From assembly GCA_963973795.1 (NCBI GenBank), contig CAXBAF010000018.1, positions 27,532-91,531 on the forward strand: a stretch of DNA of 64,000 nucleotides, read 5' to 3'. Within the stretch, counting starts at the first letter, position 1; each line of letters opens with the position of its first letter. The notes below the pieces were generated by a model that was given only the letters and a program-made list of their open reading frames with translations, ran no database searches and was not told where the DNA came from. Origin of the DNA: UBA1926 sp002337215. Lineage in GTDB: Bacteria; Planctomycetota; Phycisphaerae; Phycisphaerales; UBA1924. The translations under genes and the position numbers were made by a program. This document shows positions 28,724-37,900 of the stretch, piece by piece.

Positions 28724-29290
28724 TCACTTGAGCGGGTGCAGCCCTCGACGCTCGCGCTGGGCGTTGAGGTGGACCCACGCGGGTGGGTGTTCCTTCACGA
28801 GTTTGATGAGCTGACTCGGCGAGCACACGAGACGTGTGCTCGCCTTTTTCATATCCAGATTCTCGGCCTCGATCACGTCGAGCGCCTCTGCGAGCATCGC
28901 GGGAAAATCGCGGTGCGACGTGCTCAGGACGATCCGGCTCTTTTTCACGCGTTCGCGCCAGCGTTCGCTGCGGCAATCGCCCGGGGGAATCCCGACGCGG
29001 TGCTCGGTCGCGAGCGCGAGCCGGAGCCTGCGGAGCGCGACGGGCTTGTTCTCGCGCACGCTGCGTCGTTCGCCCGCCTTGGCGCTGATGCCCGTGGGTT
29101 TATGGACGAGTGTGACGACGGTCTCGACCTTGTTGCGGTGCTGGCCGCCCGGCCCGCCATCGCGGGATCGCGTCCACTCGCACTGGGCGAGCAGCGCGTC
29201 GTCGTCGAGCAGCGCGGGGTGGGGAATGCGCTCGACGGGCTCGTCGAGCTTCCGGAGCAGGCGATCGACATCGGGATCGGGGAGTGGCAT
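28724..29290 (-). CDS. Peptide chain release factor-like protein (GGQ domain)
   Basis: 188 residues containing the ribosomal peptidyl-tRNA hydrolysis motif GGQ (48-50) in 'RDGGPGGQHRNKVET', followed by the basic 'ERRSVRENKPVALRRLRLAL'. It has only the RF-1 domain, no codon-recognition domain, so it belongs with the ArfB/YaeJ-like or planctomycete release-factor-like group that rescues stalled ribosomes. The C-terminus is a helical extension ('ENLDMKKASTRLVCSPSQLIKLVKEHP') rather than the very basic tail of ArfB, so the exact role is open. Follows tsaD by 27 bases. Confidence 0.85.
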   Translation of the reverse strand: MPLPDPDVDRLLRKLDEPVERIPHPALLDDDALLAQCEWTRSRDGGPGGQHRNKVETVVTLVHKPTGISAKAGERRSVRENKPVALRRLRLALATEHRVGIPPGDCRSERWRERVKKSRIVLSTSHRDFPAMLAEALDVIEAENLDMKKASTRLVCSPSQLIKLVKEHPPAWVHLNAQRERRGLHPLK

Positions 29291-29317
29291 GGGTGCGATC
29301 AGGATACCGGCCGGGAC

Positions 29318-30460
29318 TCAGCAGGCCGTGGTGGGGATCGGAGCCAGCCCCAGATCGCTTGTGATGCCCTCGGCGAGCACGCGTTCGCCGAGCCCTGCGA
29401 TCATGGCGCCGTTGTCGATGCAGTACTTCATCGGGGCGAGGCGGAGGGTGATGCCGCGCCGGGCGCAGAACGTCTGGAGATCGGTGCGCAGCCGCGAGTT
29501 CGCGGACACGCCCCCGCCGACGAGCAGGGTCGTGCAGCCGGGCTGGGTCTCGAAAGCGCGGGCGAGTTTGAGCGTGATCGCGCCGATCGCGGCTCGCTGG
29601 AAGCTCGCGGCGATGTCGCGAGCGCGGTCGTCGGTCAGCGGGGGCGGAGCGGGGGGCTGCGGCTTGCCGGGGCGGGTCGAAGCGGGCTTCCCACGAACCT
29701 CGTAGAGCACGGCGGTCTTGAGCCCACTGAACGAGAAATCGAGCGAGTCCTTCGCGAGCCTGCTGATCGGGAAATCGGCGGCGCGGTCGTCTGCGCCCTC
29801 TTGGGCGGCGAGCGCATCGACGCGGGGACCTCCCGGGTATTCGAGCCCCAGGATGGTCGCAACCTTGTCGTAGACCTCGCCCACGGCGTCGTCGATGGTG
29901 GAGCCGAGCCGGGTGAGCCGGTGGGGGGCGTCGCAGCGATAAATCGCGGTGTGCCCCCCGCTGACGACGAGCCCGAGGGCCGGGTAGGGGTCTCTCTCTC
30001 CCTCCCGCGGGGCGAGCCCTAGCGCGCGGGGCTCGTCGTCGTGACCAGTGCCGGCCCCGTGGCGGGGCTGCTGTTCGGTTCTGGTGGGGGCGTCTATCAG
30101 GAGCGGGGCGTAGAGGTGGGCTTGCACATGATCAACCCCGACGAGCGGGATGCCTTTCGCCCAGGCGATGGACTTCGCGGCAGCGACCCCGACCAGCAGC
30201 GACCCGATCAGACCGGGGCGATGCCCCACCGCGACCGCGTCGAGATCGTCGAGGGTGATTCCCGCCGCGTTGAGAGCCCGGTCGATGACGGGGAGGATGC
30301 GTTCGACGTGCGCGCGGCCCGCGATCTCGGGGACGACCCCGCCGTACTCGGCGTGGAGATCCTCCTGGGTCGCGACCGCCGATGAGCGGACGAACCGGCC
30401 GTCCTCGACGACGGCGGCGGCGGTCTCATCACAGGATGTCTCGATACCGAGCGTGCGCAC
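29318..30460 (-). CDS. tsaD: tRNA threonylcarbamoyladenosine synthase subunit TsaD
   Basis: Transfers the threonylcarbamoyl group to A37 of ANN-decoding tRNAs. 380 residues from GTG 30460, so that the protein begins at the family's usual 'LGIETSCDETAAAVV'. Motifs: 'HAEYGGVVPEIAGRAHVE', the metal-binding HxxxH in 'DHVQAHLYAP', 'LVVSGGHTAIYR', 'LDFSFSGLKTAVLYEV' and 'LLVGGGVSANSRLR'. Two low-complexity inserts, at ~120-155 and ~250-270, lengthen it by about 40 residues over E. coli TsaD. Co-oriented with the release-factor-like gene: both are translation genes. Confidence 0.95.
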   Translation of the reverse strand: MRTLGIETSCDETAAAVVEDGRFVRSSAVATQEDLHAEYGGVVPEIAGRAHVERILPVIDRALNAAGITLDDLDAVAVGHRPGLIGSLLVGVAAAKSIAWAKGIPLVGVDHVQAHLYAPLLIDAPTRTEQQPRHGAGTGHDDEPRALGLAPREGERDPYPALGLVVSGGHTAIYRCDAPHRLTRLGSTIDDAVGEVYDKVATILGLEYPGGPRVDALAAQEGADDRAADFPISRLAKDSLDFSFSGLKTAVLYEVRGKPASTRPGKPQPPAPPPLTDDRARDIAASFQRAAIGAITLKLARAFETQPGCTTLLVGGGVSANSRLRTDLQTFCARRGITLRLAPMKYCIDNGAMIAGLGERVLAEGITSDLGLAPIPTTAC

Positions 30461-30566
30461 GATTGGGGTGGTCGTCCATGGATGGGCGGGGCGGGGCCGC
30501 GTTGGTGATCCCCGACTCCACGCCGTGATCCGTCCCGGGGCTCGCCCCGGACTGTCGGACGGAATC

Positions 30567-30902
30567 CTACGCGATCCGCAGCGTGGGGCGATCGAAGTCC
30601 GGCTGCCCCGCAAGCGCACCGAGCGTCGGCGCGGGACTCGGGCGATCTGTGCCGCCGACGACCCGCAGTTTGGGCTCGATCGCGGTGCCGTAACGGCCGG
30701 CGAACCGGCCTCCGAACTGATCCGAGTCCTGGTCCCCGGACTCTTCATTCTGCGCGAAGATGTCCACGAGCAGCAGATCGAGCGCTCGGGCATGCTCGGC
30801 CGGCGTGTAGCCGCCGGCGGAGTCGGTGTGTGCGGTCGCCGCCGCGGTGTGTGCGGTGTGCCGGTCGGGTCGGTTCGTGCGTGTCTTGTTCTCGTAGCGC
30901 AT
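30567..30902 (-). CDS. Hypothetical protein
   Basis: 111 residues, not recognised. A strong AGGAGG four bases before the ATG at 30902 supports that it is translated. The N-terminal third is Thr/Arg/His-rich ('NKTRTNRPDRHTAHTAAATAHTD'); the middle has 'YTPAEHARALDLLLVDIFAQNEE', probably one helix; the end is Pro/Arg-rich. No membrane segment or signal. It lies 106 bases upstream of tsaD on the same strand. Confidence 0.6.
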   Translation of the reverse strand: MRYENKTRTNRPDRHTAHTAAATAHTDSAGGYTPAEHARALDLLLVDIFAQNEESGDQDSDQFGGRFAGRYGTAIEPKLRVVGGTDRPSPAPTLGALAGQPDFDRPTLRIA

Positions 30903-31282
30903 GCGGCCTCCTGATTCTGCGATAAGCGCGCAGAAATCTCTCTCGGACTGGCGTGTTCCCGGTCGAATTTTCGCGAGGGTCGATGGACCGATCGCGCGAC
31001 CGAGAAAACTCGTGAGTTGTCTGGTTCCCTTCCCTGGGAGTCTTCTTCTTCCGGCTCTCTCTCCACCGGGCTTCTCGTCCCGACGGAACTCTTAGCGGGC
31101 TTCCCCGCGATTCCTCCGTGAATATACGTGTGTATCGGTCCAAAGGCGTCATGGCTGTTCAGGAAACATGAAGCCGTGGATTGGGTTGTTCCGCGTCACC
31201 CCCGTTTGTGTGGATCGGTTCCGATTGATTGGGCGGTACCATCCCTTGTATTGGTCTGTCTGAGCCGGGGGAATTTTCAACC
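30903..31282. promoter_or_regulatory. Divergent intergenic region upstream of crcB
   Basis: 380 bases without a gene, between divergent starts. I looked for the fluoride riboswitch often found before crcB and could not fit it. Several short AT-richer patches occur near 31120-31170 but no clear promoter pair. Confidence 0.45.
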
Positions 31283-31675
31283 ATGCCGTCCACGATGCTG
31301 CAGTTCGCGTTGGTTTTCCTGGGCGGCGGCGTCGGCAGCGTGCTCCGGTACGCGATCGCGCGGTGGATGACCCCGTCGGAGTGGGACGACGCGGGGCCGC
31401 CCTTCCCGCTGGCAACGATGCTGGTCAACATCGTCGGATGCGTCGCGATCGGGGCGATCGCGGGCTGGTGCGGGCGGCGTGAATGGGCCCGCGCGCTGCT
31501 CGTCGCCGGAGCGTTGGGCGGGTTCACCACGTTCTCGGCGTTCGGGCTCGACGCCGTCCGCCTGCTCGATTCGGGTCACCCGGCGCGCGCGCTGGGGTAC
31601 GTTGCCGGTTCGGTCGCGGGGGGGCTGCTTGGCGTGTGGATCGCGATCCGCTTTGCGGCGCCGCCGATCGATTGA
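31283..31675 (+). CDS. crcB: Fluoride channel CrcB/FluC
   Basis: Dual-topology fluoride channel that protects against fluoride. 130 residues with four membrane helices from ATG 31283 (GGGGGAA upstream). Recognised by 'LGGGVGSVLRYAIARWM', 'LATMLVNIVGCVAIGAIAGW' (pore Asn) and 'GGFTTFSAFGLDAVRLL' (Phe box and Na+ site). Length is normal. It starts a three-gene plus-strand run with sixA and a metallopeptidase. Confidence 0.95.
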   Translation: MPSTMLQFALVFLGGGVGSVLRYAIARWMTPSEWDDAGPPFPLATMLVNIVGCVAIGAIAGWCGRREWARALLVAGALGGFTTFSAFGLDAVRLLDSGHPARALGYVAGSVAGGLLGVWIAIRFAAPPID

Positions 31676-31733
31676 CGCGGCCTACGCGGCTCGGAAGGCC
31701 GATTGGTTGGACAGGCACTGAAACGGAGCGAAC

Positions 31734-32213
31734 ATGCGGCTTGTGATCGTTCGGCACGGGAAAGCGCAGCAGGATTCCGAGGACGGGACCGACTTTGCAC
31801 GGGCGCTCCGAGGCCGGGGCGAGCGGCAGGCGGCGTACGTCGGCGAGCAACTGCGTCGGGAGGAGCCGGCTGTGGCGAAGATCGTGTCCAGCCGGGCGGC
31901 GCGGGCGTGGCGTACCGCCCAGATCATCGGTGAACGGGTCGGTATCGCCGTGGAGGCCGATGACGCGTTGCTGGTCGATGAGCCCGTTGGCGTCGTGATC
32001 GAGCGGATCGCGTCGTGGGCGTCCGGTGTGCACGGGGCGCTCGTGCTCGTGGGGCACAACCCCCAGCTCTCGGTACTCGCCGGGCTGTTGGGTGGTGGGG
32101 GTGTCGGATCGGCAGTGGGGTTGGGGACCGGCGAGGCGGCGGTGATCGAGATCAACCCGGATGAACCGATCGGCGGGACGTTGCTCGATCGCATCCGCCT
32201 CGTGGAGGACTGA
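31734..32213 (+). CDS. sixA: Phosphohistidine phosphatase, SixA type
   Basis: 159-residue histidine phosphatase. The catalytic 'VIVRHGKA' (His8) and second His in 'LVLVGHNPQLS' are present; 'SSRAARAWRTAQII' is the phosphate pocket Arg segment. SixA removes phosphate from histidine of phosphorelay or PTS proteins. Located 58 bases after crcB, one base before the next gene, so translation is likely coupled. Confidence 0.9.
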   Translation: MRLVIVRHGKAQQDSEDGTDFARALRGRGERQAAYVGEQLRREEPAVAKIVSSRAARAWRTAQIIGERVGIAVEADDALLVDEPVGVVIERIASWASGVHGALVLVGHNPQLSVLAGLLGGGGVGSAVGLGTGEAAVIEINPDEPIGGTLLDRIRLVED

Positions 32214-32214
32214 G

Positions 32215-33006
32215 ATGGGAACGGGATGGTTCATGCGAATGGGCATCGTCGCGTGCGCCGTGCTCGGTGCCGCGGCGCCCGGTTGTCTTGCGTGGCCGAC
32301 GCCTGTCCGGTTCGACGCGTCGGGCATGGTCCGTGTCGAGGCGGAGGGCTTCGATGTCCGTGTCTCGCCGGACTTGTTCGGGGAGCCAGCGGTGTGCGCG
32401 CGGGTGCTGAGCACACTCCGCGCTGACTTGGGGCATCTCGACGCGACGATCCCCGCGGATGTGTTCGACCTGCTCCGCGAGCGGACGGTCTTCTGGGTTG
32501 AGTCGCAGGGGGCGAAGGTCGAAGGCGGCATGAGCGGGCGCGGCATGGTGTTCCACCCGTCCGCCTTCTGGTTGCGTGCCAACGGGCTCGACCCGGCGCG
32601 GGCGGGCGGTATCGAGATCGTGCGCGCAGCCGACTTCCTCGCCTGGCGCGATACCCAGCCCTTGATGGTGCTCCACGAGCTCGCCCATGCGTACCACCAT
32701 CTGATCGGTGTGGATGAGCCGGGTGTGTTGACCGCGTTCACCGGAGCATCAGAGGCGGGTCTGTACGACGCGGTCCGTCGGGCGGGCCGACCCGGCGATG
32801 ACCGTGTGTCCGCGTACGCGATGACGAACAGCCGGGAGTATTTCGCGGAGTTGAGCGAGGCGTACTTCGGTCGCAACGACTTCGAGCCGTTCGACCGCGC
32901 CGGACTCCGCACGTTCGATCCGGCGGGGCACGCGGCGGTCGAGCGGTTGTGGCTCCTTGACCGGGCGGCGATCGAGACGCTCATGGATCGTTCGGCTGAT
33001 CGGTGA
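32215..33006 (+). CDS. Secreted zinc metallopeptidase-like protein
   Basis: 263 residues. Signal peptide 'IVACAVLGAAAPGCLA' with a Cys that could be a lipobox ('AAPGC'). The HExxH zinc motif 'HELAHAYHH' is at residues 154-162, followed downstream by 'NSREYFAELSEAYF', where the Glu of 'EYFAE' is a likely third ligand. The layout matches small secreted peptidases of the gluzincin, lethal-factor-like type. Substrate unknown. One base after sixA stop. Confidence 0.78.
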   Translation: MGTGWFMRMGIVACAVLGAAAPGCLAWPTPVRFDASGMVRVEAEGFDVRVSPDLFGEPAVCARVLSTLRADLGHLDATIPADVFDLLRERTVFWVESQGAKVEGGMSGRGMVFHPSAFWLRANGLDPARAGGIEIVRAADFLAWRDTQPLMVLHELAHAYHHLIGVDEPGVLTAFTGASEAGLYDAVRRAGRPGDDRVSAYAMTNSREYFAELSEAYFGRNDFEPFDRAGLRTFDPAGHAAVERLWLLDRAAIETLMDRSADR

Positions 33007-33057
33007 TTCGTCCGCGGCTCTGCCCGATCGGGATAAAAATCGTCGGGCGCAAAAATG

Positions 33058-33088
33058 AAGACGCCCCGCTGGTCAGGCGGGGCGTCTT
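33058..33088. terminator. Strong bidirectional terminator
   Basis: Perfect 12-bp stem (33058-33069 with 33077-33088) and 7-base loop between convergent genes. On the minus strand it is followed by TTCATTTTT. Confidence 0.85.
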
Positions 33089-33241
33089 GTGGTCTTGTCA
33101 CTCGCTGGGACGGGTCGGCCTGTCGTGAATCAAACGTGGTTGGCGTTCACGTCCCGAGTGGTGTGATCTGGATTCAGATCAGTCGACCTGGGTTGCAGAT
33201 CGACGGGTCTGATCGATGCTGAGCGGAAACTCAGCGTTCGA

Positions 33242-33841
33242 TCAGCGGCGACGACGGGCGGCGACGAGGCCACCGAGGCCGAGGACGGCGAGGCCGGCCG
33301 GGGCGGGAACCTTGTAGTCGACCGCGAGGGTCAGGGTGCCGCTCGAGAAGCCGTCGATCGCGTCGGCGAAGTCGTCGAACGAGTCGAAGAACTCGATGGT
33401 GAGGATGCCACCCGCGGCGAGAACGTCGGGGAGGGCGTTGTCGGTGAAGTCAACGATCGGGTTGCTGTAGCTGCTGGAACCCGGGAAATCATCGCCGGCA
33501 CCGGGGGCGAGGAAGATCTCGCCGTTGAAGCTGTAGGAAGCCTCGGAGAGCCAGCTGGGGTCGGTCGAGGTGACCGAGACGTCCCAGCCGACGCCGGTCA
33601 GGAAGGCGTCAGCGCCGGCGGCGCCGCCGAGGAGGGCGTTGAGGTCGAGGGTGACGATGACGTTGTCGCTGTCACCCTGGAGGTCCCAGTGGGCGGTGTC
33701 GCCGAAGGTGTAGTCGTAGGTGCCCGAGGCGAGGCCCGACTGCTGGGTGTTGATGCCGCTGCTGGGGTTGGCGGACCACAGGTTGTCGGCGGCGGCGCCC
33801 GACGCGAGGCCGGCGATAGCGATAAGGCTCAGAGTCTTCAT
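33242..33841 (-). CDS. Secreted protein with PEP-CTERM-like sorting tail
   Basis: 199 residues from ATG 33841, chosen because GGGAG lies nine bases upstream; an ATG at 33856 has no RBS. Signal peptide 'LSLIAIAGLASGAAA'. The body is Asp/Ser/Gly-rich and beta-like, rather acidic, with no Cys. The end 'VPAPAGLAVLGLGGLVAARRRR' is a sorting signal: Pro box, hydrophobic helix, Arg cluster, as in the PEP-CTERM/exosortase family. Probably exported and processed to the surface; no function can be assigned. Confidence 0.85.
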   Translation of the reverse strand: MKTLSLIAIAGLASGAAADNLWSANPSSGINTQQSGLASGTYDYTFGDTAHWDLQGDSDNVIVTLDLNALLGGAAGADAFLTGVGWDVSVTSTDPSWLSEASYSFNGEIFLAPGAGDDFPGSSSYSNPIVDFTDNALPDVLAAGGILTIEFFDSFDDFADAIDGFSSGTLTLAVDYKVPAPAGLAVLGLGGLVAARRRR

Positions 33842-34220
33842 GTCTTTGTCTCCCATCCTGACGGATCTTGGATGCCGCGAATGCGGCGAATACGAACGAG
33901 GTGAACCCCCAACGAGGGTCGTGCGGGTCGGAAAACTCGCACGAGGTCGGCAGAAGGTCCGGGTTTCAACCTCTTCTCACACGCCGGTGGCGACGCGCCG
34001 CCGGAGAACCCAGTTTCGCGGATGGCGCAGTTTTGTCAAGGTTCCGAGGGGCGTTTTTCAAAAAAGGTTGGCGGTCATCCAGAGAAGTACTTTGTTCGGT
34101 CGATCATGACCCTGATTTTTGGGTGTTTTTGCGGCATAATGCGCCCGATCGGACCAGACGGACCGAAATGGACCAATGCAGAATGTCCGATAACAAGGTA
34201 GCGGCTGTTTGGTGCCGGGG
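33842..34220. promoter_or_regulatory. Intergenic region upstream of the PEP-CTERM-like gene
   Basis: 379 bases with no gene. On the minus strand a perfect TTGACA occurs at 34039-34034, with AT-rich stretches beyond it (34055-34070, 34110-34145), but no good -10 hexamer at standard spacing. Likely promoter of the gene at 33841. Confidence 0.4.
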
Positions 34221-34838
34221 TCAGTCGCCGTACCGGCCGCGGAGTTTGGTGCTCAACCTGCAGAGCAGGTGCACGCGTTCGAGTTCGTTGAGCCAGTCCT
34301 GGAGCGTCGCGTCGAGTTCGTCCTGGGCGATCGCGGCACCGGGGACGGGGCAGGACGGGCCGAGCTGTCGGGCTGCCATCGCGCGGTAACGAGACAGCGT
34401 CCGATCGCCGAACAGGCTGACGAAATCGAAGTCCTCGTTCATGAACACGACGACGGGGACGCGGTTTCCCGAGCAGATCGTGATTCCGCGCGTGAAGTCG
34501 GCGTGTGCGTCGCGGTCGAGGTAGCGGAGGCGGACGCGATCGGGATTCGCGGCCCGGAACGCCTCGAGAAAGGGCAGTTGCTGGACGCAGTCGCCGCACC
34601 AGATGCCGGAGATCGCGAGGATGTTGACCTCGCGGACAAAGCCGTTGAGCAGGGCGCGTTGCGGTTCGGACAGCGTCGCGCGTTCGCGGACGGCTTCCCA
34701 CGATCGCTGCTGATGATCTGTGCCGGTCTCGAGATAGTCGGCGTAGCCGAGACCTCGGTCGAATCGCTCGCGGAGATCGGCGGGATTGAAGAGGTCGGGC
34801 ATGGTGGAGGTGTCGCTCGGGTTGGCACGGTCGTTCAT
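34221..34838 (-). CDS. Thioredoxin-family protein
   Basis: 205 residues. The redox motif C81-G-D-C84 in 'ILAISGIWCGDCVQQLPFLEAF' and the cis-Pro in 'NRVPVVVFMNEDFDFV' identify a thioredoxin fold. The N-terminal ~65 residues form a helical extension. No signal peptide, so it is cytoplasmic. The W-C-G-D-C sequence is found in a subgroup of bacterial thioredoxin-like proteins of unknown role. It lies 83 bases downstream of the LptC/OstA-like gene. Confidence 0.85.
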   Translation of the reverse strand: MNDRANPSDTSTMPDLFNPADLRERFDRGLGYADYLETGTDHQQRSWEAVRERATLSEPQRALLNGFVREVNILAISGIWCGDCVQQLPFLEAFRAANPDRVRLRYLDRDAHADFTRGITICSGNRVPVVVFMNEDFDFVSLFGDRTLSRYRAMAARQLGPSCPVPGAAIAQDELDATLQDWLNELERVHLLCRLSTKLRGRYGD

Positions 34839-34921
34839 GGGATGTGCTCGAACCGCCTCCGGCGGGGGGATATTTCCGGGTTCGTCCGGTCGCGTCGGTT
34901 CGGAGGAACCGAATCGGGCGG

Positions 34922-37900
34922 TTACTCCGGGGAGATGATGGCACCCGGGCTGGTAAACGTGATGCGGTCGATCGCGAGGTCCCAGATGATGGCGCGGGCG
35001 TTCTGGACCGACCCCCGGGCGAGATCGGTGATCTCGACCCGGTTTCCGTTCTCGCCCAGGGCCTGGATGCGGCGGTTCTCGGGGTCGTAGATCAGGCGGT
35101 CGGCCAGGATCTCGCGGTCGTTTTCGATGCGGAGCAGCGCATCGCCCTCGGCGATCGCCCAGCGGAGGTCGCCGGTGCTCGCGGCCCCGTCACGTTCGCT
35201 GTCGTTTGCGGAATGGAACGCCGCGGTGATGGTGTTGGCGATCACGTCGGATGGGAAGGGTTTGCCGATCGGCTTGTTGACGATGCGGGCGTCCTCGCGG
35301 ACCACGGCGCGTCCCTCGGTTCGGTCGAAGTCCATCGAACCGGTCCAGGTGATGAGGGTCGAGCCGCGTGAGCCGTCGCCGCCGATGAGGGGGTTGTCGT
35401 CCTTGTCGGCGGGCTCGGGCTTGCCTCGGGCCTGGTCATCGGGGGGTGATCGGTCGAGAACGAAGAGCCGACCCGCGGTGGGCACGTTGATGCGGTCATC
35501 CGCGGCGGCGAACCGGATGCGGGGGGCGTCGAGGCGGTAGAGCGATTCGATGGGCCTGTCCGGGTCGGCGGCGTCCTGGGGCGCTGCCCCGAGTGCGTAC
35601 CGCGTCGATTCGACGCGTGCGGGCGATGCGGCTGTGCCGAACACCTCGGCGAACCGGAGCCGATCGCCGTTCTCAGACGCCTTGGCCGATTGGGTGTCTC
35701 CGGGACTGGTCGTCGGGCTGGGCTGGCTGTCGTTGACGGGTGCGAGCGTGATCTCGAGGCGGTCGCCGGTCACGGTGTCGACCGATCCATCGGGGCCCGG
35801 CGAGGTCGCCGAGACGCCGCCCTGGCAGAGCACCGACCCGGCGAGATCGTCGAACGACATCCGCTCGGTCCACGCCGCGTCGATCGATCTCGGCGCGGCC
35901 TGCCCGCTTGACGGGTCGCCCATGCCCCGGTGCGTGAACGTGCCGGCACCAACGACCTCGACGGCGCGGGCCGATCCGTTGAGGCGGATGTCGGGCCCTG
36001 TGATGCGGGTGCCGTCCCGGCTGACCCAGGTCCGCGCCGGGTCGGCGGGCCCCGTGATGACCGCGGTTTCTTCGAGCGTGTCGGCGATGAGCGCATCGCC
36101 CTGGCCCGCGGTGCCCGCGCCGTCGTCGAAGGCGACATCACCGTCCGCCTCGGCGATGGTGACAATGACGTGCGCGTCGCTATCGCGTGCGAGGGCCGCG
36201 TCGATGCGCTGACCCCGGATCGATTCGCGTCCCGTGCGGCGGGCGAAGGCGTCGCCTGTCAGGATGGCGCGGGTCGGGTCGATGTCCTCACCGTACGTGC
36301 CCCGGGCGAAGTGGACCTGCATGGTCTCGCCGCCCACCGAACCGTCCCGCCCGTCTTTGGCGATCGCTTTCTCGACGTCGAGCTGCAGCAGCCTGGGGGA
36401 TTCGCCTGGGGGGGTGTCGAAGAGGGCGACGAGCGTCTCCCCGTCGACGGTCGCGTCGCGGTTTGCGCCGCGGACCCTGCCCCGGAAGCCCGCACGCTCC
36501 AGCCGATCGGTCATCTTCCCGTCTTCTGTCGCGAAGCGGAAGGCCGCGGACTCGGACCACGCGATCGTCTGGGGAGTCGGTTCGGCGGCCGCGCTGACGT
36601 GGTCTTTGCCGAACAGCACGCCAGCCGTCGGGATGGTGATCACGCCCGAGGCGAGTTCGATTTCCACGGCGTTCATGCCCTCGATCCGGCCAGTGCGCTC
36701 GCTCGCGACCACGATCGATCCGCCGCTGCCTTCGAGTTCGACGCGTTCGCGCTGGGCGAAATAGTTCGCCGCAAGGGCGTTCGCGGTCGCGTCGGCGGTG
36801 GTGTCGACGATCTCAACATCGCCGTTGTTGGCCTCGAAGCGGAGGGCGAGGTCATCGCCCCGGTTGAGTTCGTCGGGGGAGTCGGTGAGCGGCTCGACGG
36901 TGAGCGGGCCGTCCCAGGTGAGCACGACGGGGCTGGGGCCCTCCGGATCGGCCTGCTGGTCTTGCAACTGGTCTTGCAACTGGTCTTGTTGCGGGTCTTG
37001 TGACGCGGTGTTCTGGATTTCCGCTTCCGGGTTCTCCACCCCGATGGGGTCGCCCACGCGTTGCGGCGCGGACGCGGGGACGGCGGCGAACGCGGCGTGC
37101 ATCGCGGCTTCGTGCGGCGTGCGGGCCGAACCGCCCGGCGAGCGGTCGGGCAATTGGTTGTCGATCAGACGCGTCCAGACGGTCAGCGTGTCCGAGGTGA
37201 TCGTCTGCGGACCCGACACGGCCTCAACATTGTCGGCGAATGTGATGCGGTACAAATCGATCTTGGCGTTCGGGTTCTGCGCCCGCGTTGTTGTCTGGGT
37301 GGGGGCCCGGTTGGGGACCTGGGTGGGCGACGCCGCTGTGGGCGCGGTGTTCGCTGGCCGAGCGCTCGGGGCGACCGCCGATGGGGAGGTTGCCGAGGTT
37401 GGGTTGGGCCCGGCGTCGGCGAGAGTGCCGGCGGGCCCGTCGATCGCCGTATTCGTTTGGGCGATGGCTTCGGGATCGGTCTGTTGGTCAGCGGCCTGCG
37501 GTGCAACCGGCGTGTAGACAAGGCGTTCGCCCTGATCGACGCGGAGCGTGGTGATGCTCTCCCGCGTCTCGTTGAGCACGACGTACGCGCCCCGGCCTGC
37601 AAAATCGATCGTGTCGGTCGTGATCGCGAGCCGCCCGTCGGTCTCGAAAGTCAGGATGTCGAGGTTGAATCGCAAAGGCTCGTCGGTCGTCGCGATGAGT
37701 GACGGTGTATCGCGGTCGGGGTCGGGCCGGTCCATAGCGGTCACACCCGTGGTACGCATCGCGGGATCGAACTTTCGCGCGGTCACGTTGCCCGTCAGCG
37801 TGCCCTCTCTCGGCTGATTCTCGCCCTCCGGGATGTAGAAGCGGCCTCGGTCGGACTCGATGAGCCAGGCCGACCCGTTGTCGCCGAAGAGCCAGGCTTT

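Noticed and set aside
31100..31282. Fluoride riboswitch before crcB
   Set aside because: The conserved core of the crcB motif could not be fitted in this stretch.
34209..35090. Plus-strand ORF across the thioredoxin gene
   Set aside because: Antisense to two well-supported minus-strand genes.
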